Origin: Notamacropus eugenii
Lineage: Eukaryota > Chordata > Mammalia > Diprotodontia > Macropodidae
Direction: 5' to 3'
DNA: 64,000 bases
Assembly (NCBI RefSeq): GCF_028372415.1
Contig: NC_092877.1
Coordinates: 248,863,010-248,927,009, forward strand
Shown here: piece after piece, positions 59,438-64,000 of the stretch
Numbering within the stretch: the stretch's first letter is position 1
Layout of the letters: every line of letters begins with the position of its first letter
Notes under the pieces: model-generated
Databases searched by the model: none
Told to the model about the DNA's origin: nothing
What the model saw: the letters and a program-made list of their open reading frames with translations, nothing else
Position numbers and translations under genes: made by a program

Positions 59438-62389
59438 GTTTTTTTATTATTATTATTTTTCAGTTCTCAACATATGCTTTCATAAGAATTTCAATTGAAA
59501 TTTTTCTCCCTGTTTCTCCCCTCCCCCCACACCAGGAGAGCATGCAACTCATCCACCCCTTCCTACAGTCTGTCTTCCATCTATTACCCACACTTTTTCC
59601 ATCTCCTTTCCCCTTTGTTTTCCTTTAGGGCAAAATAGATTTCCATACTTCATTGCCTGTATAGCTTAATTTCCATTTGCATGCTAAAACAATTTTTAAC
59701 ATTCATTATAAAACCTTTGAGCCCCATGTTCTCTCCATCCCTCCCCACCTACCCTTGCTGAGAAAATAAGCAATCCAACATAGGTCATATATATGCAATA
59801 ATGCAAAACACTTCCATAATAGTAATGTTGTAAAAAACTATCCATATTTCCCTCTGTCCTGTTCTGCCCTCCATTTATTCCAGTCTCTCCCTTTCCCTAT
59901 CCTTCCTATTTGCTGTCCCTTCTATTATCCTCCTTCACTTATCTCCTTCCCCTTTGCCTTCCTGGAGGGTAAAGTAAATATCCATATCCAACTGAATGGG
60001 TGTTATGCCCTTCTTAAGCCAAATCCCATGAGAATATTGCCCACTTATTTCCTTTATTTCCCCCCTCTTCCTTTCCATTTTAAAAGCACTTTCTTCCTTC
60101 TTTTAAGTGAGATGATTTGCTACATTTCTCCTTTTCCTTTCTCTTTTCCTCGTACATTCCATTCAAGAGTAAATTTCATTTTCTAAGTATTCTACCTTCA
60201 TATTAAACTCACTCCCTGTGCCCTCTATGTGTATATCTAGATAATAGATATACACACACATATGTGTGCGTATATATGTATATATACACATACATGCATA
60301 TGTCATGTACATAATGCCTACATACACATATATAATATACATATACATACATACCCATATGCACCTACGTATACATTCTCTAGAACTATTATAATACTGA
60401 AAAAGATCTCACAAGTTACAAATTACATCTTTCCCTGTAGGGATATAAACAGTTCAACTTTAATGAGTTCCTTAAAGCTTCTCTTATCTGTTTACTTTTA
60501 CATGTTTCTCTTGATTCTTGTATTTGAAAGCCAAATTTTCTGTTCATCTCTGGTCTTTTCAACAAGAATAGTTAAAAGTCCTCTATTTCATTGAAATTCT
60601 ATTTTGTCCCCTGAAGTATTATACTCAGTTTTGCTGGGTAGGTGATTTTGTTGGTCATAATCCTATCTCCCCCGACCTCTGGAATAGCATATTACAAATC
60701 CTTTGATCCCTTAGTGTAGAAGTTGATAAATTCTGCGTTATCCTGATTGTATTTCCACAATATGTGGAGTGTTTCTTTCTGGCTGCTTTTAATATTTTCT
60801 CCTTTACCTGGTAACTCTGGAATTTGGCTACAATATTCCTAGGAGCTTTCCCTTTGGGATCTATTTCAGGAGGTGATCAGTGAATTGTTCCATTTCTATT
60901 TTACCCTCTGGGTCTAGAATATGAGGGCAGCTTTCCTTGATAATTTGTTGGAAGATGATGTCTAGGCTCTTTTTTTGATCATGGTTTCAGATACACCAAT
61001 AATTTTTAAATTATCTTTGCTGGATCTATTTTCTGGGACAGTTGTTTTTACAATGCGATATTTCACATTGTCTTCTATTTTTCCATTCTTTTGGTTTTGT
61101 TTTATAATTTATTGGTTTCTCACGAAGTCATTAGCTTCTATCCGTTTCATTCTAATTTTTAAAGAATTATTTTCTTCAGTGACGTATTAATCCTCCTCTT
61201 CTATTTGGCAAATTATACCTTTTAAATCATTCTTCTCCTCTTTGGCTTTTTGAACCTCTTTTGCCATTTGAGTCAGTCTATTTTTATAGGTGTCACTTTC
61301 TTTAGCGTTTTTGGAGTATCCTTTAGCAAATTGTTAACTTGTTTTTCATGATTTTCTTTCATTACTGTCATTTCTCTTCCCGATTTTTCCACCTCCTGTC
61401 TTATTTGCTTTTCAAAATCCTATTTGAACTCTTCCATGGCCTGAGGCCATGGAATATTTTTTTTTTTGAGGTTTGAGGTGAAGAAGGCTTGACTTTGATG
61501 TCTTCCTCTTATGTTATGCCTTGTTCTTCCTCATCCAAAAGAATGGAAGAGAATACCTTTTCCTCAAGAAAGTAACTGCCAAAGTCTTGGTTTTTCCCCT
61601 TTTTTGGCCATTTTTTCAACCAGTTACTTGACTTTTGAGTTCTTTCTCATGTGTAGGGCATAATATCCTAGACTTCAGAGGTTTGTGCAGCTGTTCTCTG
61701 AAATATCTCTAGAGACCTGTAAGTTCTCAGTTCCTCCAAGGTGGTACAATGAAGGGAGAAGAGTTTACTCCTCTCCTGGCCTGCACTCTGGTCTGTGAAA
61801 AACTGTATGCAACTCTTTTCTGCCCTGGACCTGCTAGTATGGTGCCCTCTACCTCCAGTTCCACCATGCCAGCCCAAGTGCTCCTCCTCAACCCAGGACT
61901 GCCACTTAGGACTGAGATCGAGATCAATTATTTGATTCCCCCAAGGTCTTTAGACTGAGGGCTCCAAAACTGGATGTGCTTCCACAGTGGTTACCACTGC
62001 CCTAGGACCAGGGCTGGGGCCTGACTGTGCTCTCCTCTCACCCAGGTAAAACAGCTTTCTTATTGACTTTTGAAGATGTCTTTGGCATTTGTGGGTTAAG
62101 AAGTCTGGGAATTTCAACTGCTACCAGTGATTCTGCACCCTGAAGCCTGCTCCAGTCATGTCGATTCCCCAGGTCCCAAGCTGGGCTCTCATCTATTCCA
62201 AGTCAGGTGAGATAGACCTTTCCTGTCGGCCTTTCAGATTGTCTTGGGCTAGCAATGTGTTTCACAATGTCATTTTTTGGCTTCTGCTGCTCTAGAATTT
62301 GTTTAAAGTAATTTTTACAAGTATTTTATGGGCTGTGGAGTGAGAGTTAAAGCAGGTCAGTCCTTCAACTCCTCCATCTTGGCTCCATG
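59438..62389 (-). mobile_element. Near-complete HAL1-like (half-L1) element
   Basis: 2.95 kb. Diverged flanks tctactacaatgg (59425-59437) and tctagtactatgg (62390-62402) look like its target-site duplication. On the minus strand the 5' head (catggagccaagatggagga) starts at 62389, followed by a 5' UTR, a decayed ORF1 (about 61500 to 60505) and a 3' tail of about 1.07 kb. The tail is homologous to the L1 inter-ORF region, G-rich modules and an L1-type end, and finishes in an A-rich stretch at 59439-59460. No ORF2 sequence is found. Old, given its decay and the mismatched flanks. Confidence 0.65.
60240..60370. repeat. (TA/CA)n simple sequence in the HAL1 tail
   Basis: Alternating pyrimidine-purine units (acacacatatgtgtgcgtat and similar) sit at the position that holds the GATA tract in the HAL1 tail at 36368-37390. 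Confidence 0.85.
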
Positions 62390-62394
62390 TCTAG

Positions 62395-62570
62395 TACTAT
62401 GGTTTCTGCTGCTACTAGAGCTGCTGCTTCTTTTGCTACTTCAACTACTACCATCACTACTATTAGTATTCCTACTGCCGCTGCTAAAACTCTGACTCCT
62501 ATTCCTCCTCATGGAAGTGGCATTGCTGCTGGTACTTCTACTACTAGTACCACTACTAACACCTACAAGC
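62395..62570. repeat. Imperfect triplet-rich (GCT/ACT) tract
   Basis: Degenerate GCT/ACT/ATT triplets, continuous with a similar 45-bp stretch to the left of the HAL1 element (59393-59437). The original tract was therefore split by that insertion. A Ser/Thr/Ala-rich frame through it is a consequence of the triplets. Confidence 0.7.
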
Positions 62571-62599
62571 ACATCACATTAGGATTAATTACTGGTGAT

Positions 62600-62690
62600 A
62601 TATGTGTCTTTGTAAATATATATGTATATGTGTGTACATGTGTGTATACATATATACATATATATACATATATATATAATTTATTCAGAT
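62600..62690. repeat. (TA/TG)n simple sequence
   Basis: Alternating tatatg/tgtgta units up to the (TA)n at about 62660-62680. Confidence 0.85.
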
Positions 62691-62992
62691 GTTTAAATGA
62701 TTTAATAAGCAAAACAACACTTCCCCCAAAATTTTGCACTTTATATAACAAAGATTTTGTTATAACGTAATATTTTTTTTAGTTAGGAGGTATAAATAGC
62801 CTTATGTAATAAAATAATTTTAGATCTTTCCTGTAGCTATTGATATGGTTGAAATGATGCTTTAAAATTATATTCAAAGTATACTCAAATGATTCTATTT
62901 GATTATAGTACAATTGTATGGGGGTGGCGAGTCCACATGTCTAAAGACCTTGAATCCATTAACTGAGAAAATAAAATCTTCCTGTTTTTCAG

Positions 62993-63156
62993 GGCTAATG
63001 ACTGAAGCCACAGATGTGATTAAAGCTGTTAATTTGATTACATACATGAAGAATGTTGTTGAAAGTGATGTGAGTGAAGCCTCACCGTTTTCCAAAGCTA
63101 TCAATCAAAATATTCCATCAAGACACGATTTCAACATTACTGAAGAATTTTTTTAA
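62993..63156 (+). other. Possible terminal coding exon or exon relic, family not recognised
   Basis: A 164-bp open stretch is preceded by a good acceptor (cttcctgtttttcag, AG at 62991-62992) and a branch-like 'ccattaactga' about 30 nt upstream. It ends in TAA (63154-63156), with an AATAAA at 63260-63265. It would encode GLMTEATDVIKAVNLITYMK and on to ...RHDFNITEEFF. The frame is also open upstream to 62899, so the exon start rests only on the splice signal. I do not recognise the protein. A chance frame is quite possible. Confidence 0.25.
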
Positions 63157-63269
63157 TGGAAATTGCATCGTGAAGAAAACTGTATTGGGCAATACATTGA
63201 ATGAGTTTTAATTGATGTCATAAACTAATTAGAGTGTAACTGCATATAAGATAAAGGAGAATAAAATAT

Positions 63270-64000
63270 TTTTTCCTTAAGTGCGGTGAATTCCCAACAT
63301 CTCCATGCTTAACTTTTACAACTTCATGAACTCACATGATTTTTTTTTGGAATCTCATGTCCTCTTTCATGTTGACAACCATACAAATTCAAGGGTATAT
63401 TCAGTAGAGGAGAGACACAGAGATAGAGAGAGAATGAGGTGATGCGTACAAGTTTACATGTACAAAAAGGGGGAAAGTATTCACAAAAATGTTTGTGAAT
63501 CTGCTGCAGAAAGTTCTCTAGTGACCTCTCAAGTGCACAATGAGGGAATTTAAAAAAGAAATGAAAAGCCACAAAGTTTGTGGATAAGTGAGATGGATGG
63601 TCACTCCCACCCTTTCACAAGCATATTCCTGGTGAACATCTCACCTCTCCTACTTCCTTGCCCATTGGTACCACAGTGTATGAGACCACACTCAGAGGCA
63701 TATCTTTTTTAATCTAGCATCACTTCAGTCTCTGATCAGAAAAGGTAGATAAGAGATTACAGTTTCACATTTTCATTCTGAAGTTCTCTTGACATCATAA
63801 ACCTTGCCCCTCCTTATCCTACAACTGCCTTTCTTTATCTCTACATTTTTGTGCGTTATTTCATGGTTGCTGTATTAGGAAAATTATCAAAATGGATGTT
63901 TTGTAATGAAGAGTTGTATGTAGAAAAGCATATTTTCAGCAATCTCTCATGAAAAATTCTAAGTTTTAGATGATCATGAGCACCAAATGCCCATTTTCTA
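63270..64000. other. Unassigned AT-rich sequence to the window end
   Basis: No element or gene recognised. Confidence 0.5.

Noticed and set aside
60262-60594. A 110-codon frame rich in Tyr/His/Ile
   Set aside because: It starts in the TA/CA repeat and crosses HAL1 tail sequence, so it has no independent support.
62387-62770. A 127-codon Thr/Ser/Ala-rich frame
   Set aside because: It runs through the degenerate triplet tract and a TA/TG repeat, with no domain or conserved start.

Overview
The window looks like AT-rich, gene-poor nuclear DNA of a marsupial (metatherian) mammal. Three things point there: the L1 LINEs have the marsupial form, a tRNA-derived SINE carries the tail typical of marsupial SINEs, and MIR/L2-type fossils are abundant. 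I see no rRNA, tRNA, CRISPR or bacterial-type locus, and no complete multi-exon host gene. Most of what can be named is retrotransposons nested in one another, plus two processed host retrocopies.

Left part (1-11.7 kb): an ORF1-only half-L1 (HAL1-like) tail is followed by a plus-strand L1 3' end. That L1 end is interrupted first by a minus-strand L1/HAL1 5' piece and then by a processed pseudogene that resembles C8orf48. About 6 kb of unassigned AT-rich DNA with scattered MIR-type SINE relics follows. An old L2/CR1-type fragment near 11 kb carries a nested L1 3' end.

Middle (11.75-37.4 kb): a full-length plus-strand L1 (11754-18695) has an intact 393-codon ORF1 and a decayed ORF2. After it come SINE and LINE relics, three probable solo LTRs (18.9, 23.6 and 24.5 kb), a pyrimidine/purine tract, and a decayed minus-strand L1 that keeps its 5' end but lacks its 3' end (26450-31885). 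A 3.77-kb retrocopy of MRPL36 (32046-35813) still has an intact 113-codon reading frame, a poly(A) tail and 16-bp target-site duplications. A 5'-truncated HAL1-like tail lies at 36.4-37.4 kb.

Right part (37.4-64 kb): mostly unassigned DNA, SINE relics and microsatellites up to 46 kb. Then comes an old minus-strand L1 (45985-57412), split by a solo LTR and by a nearly intact 6.9-kb minus-strand L1 (48803-55736) that has exact 15-bp target-site duplications. A near-complete minus-strand HAL1-like element (59438-62389) sits inside a triplet-rich tract. A possible terminal exon lies at 62993-63156.

How the parts relate: L1 ORF1 protein (RNA chaperone) and ORF2 protein (endonuclease/reverse transcriptase) are the machinery that normally mobilises L1, HAL1, SINEs and processed mRNAs. 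The window therefore records one enzymatic system and its clients. Both full-length L1s have a 565-bp purine-rich spacer between ORF1 and ORF2, and the HAL1 tails look like that spacer joined to an L1 3' end.
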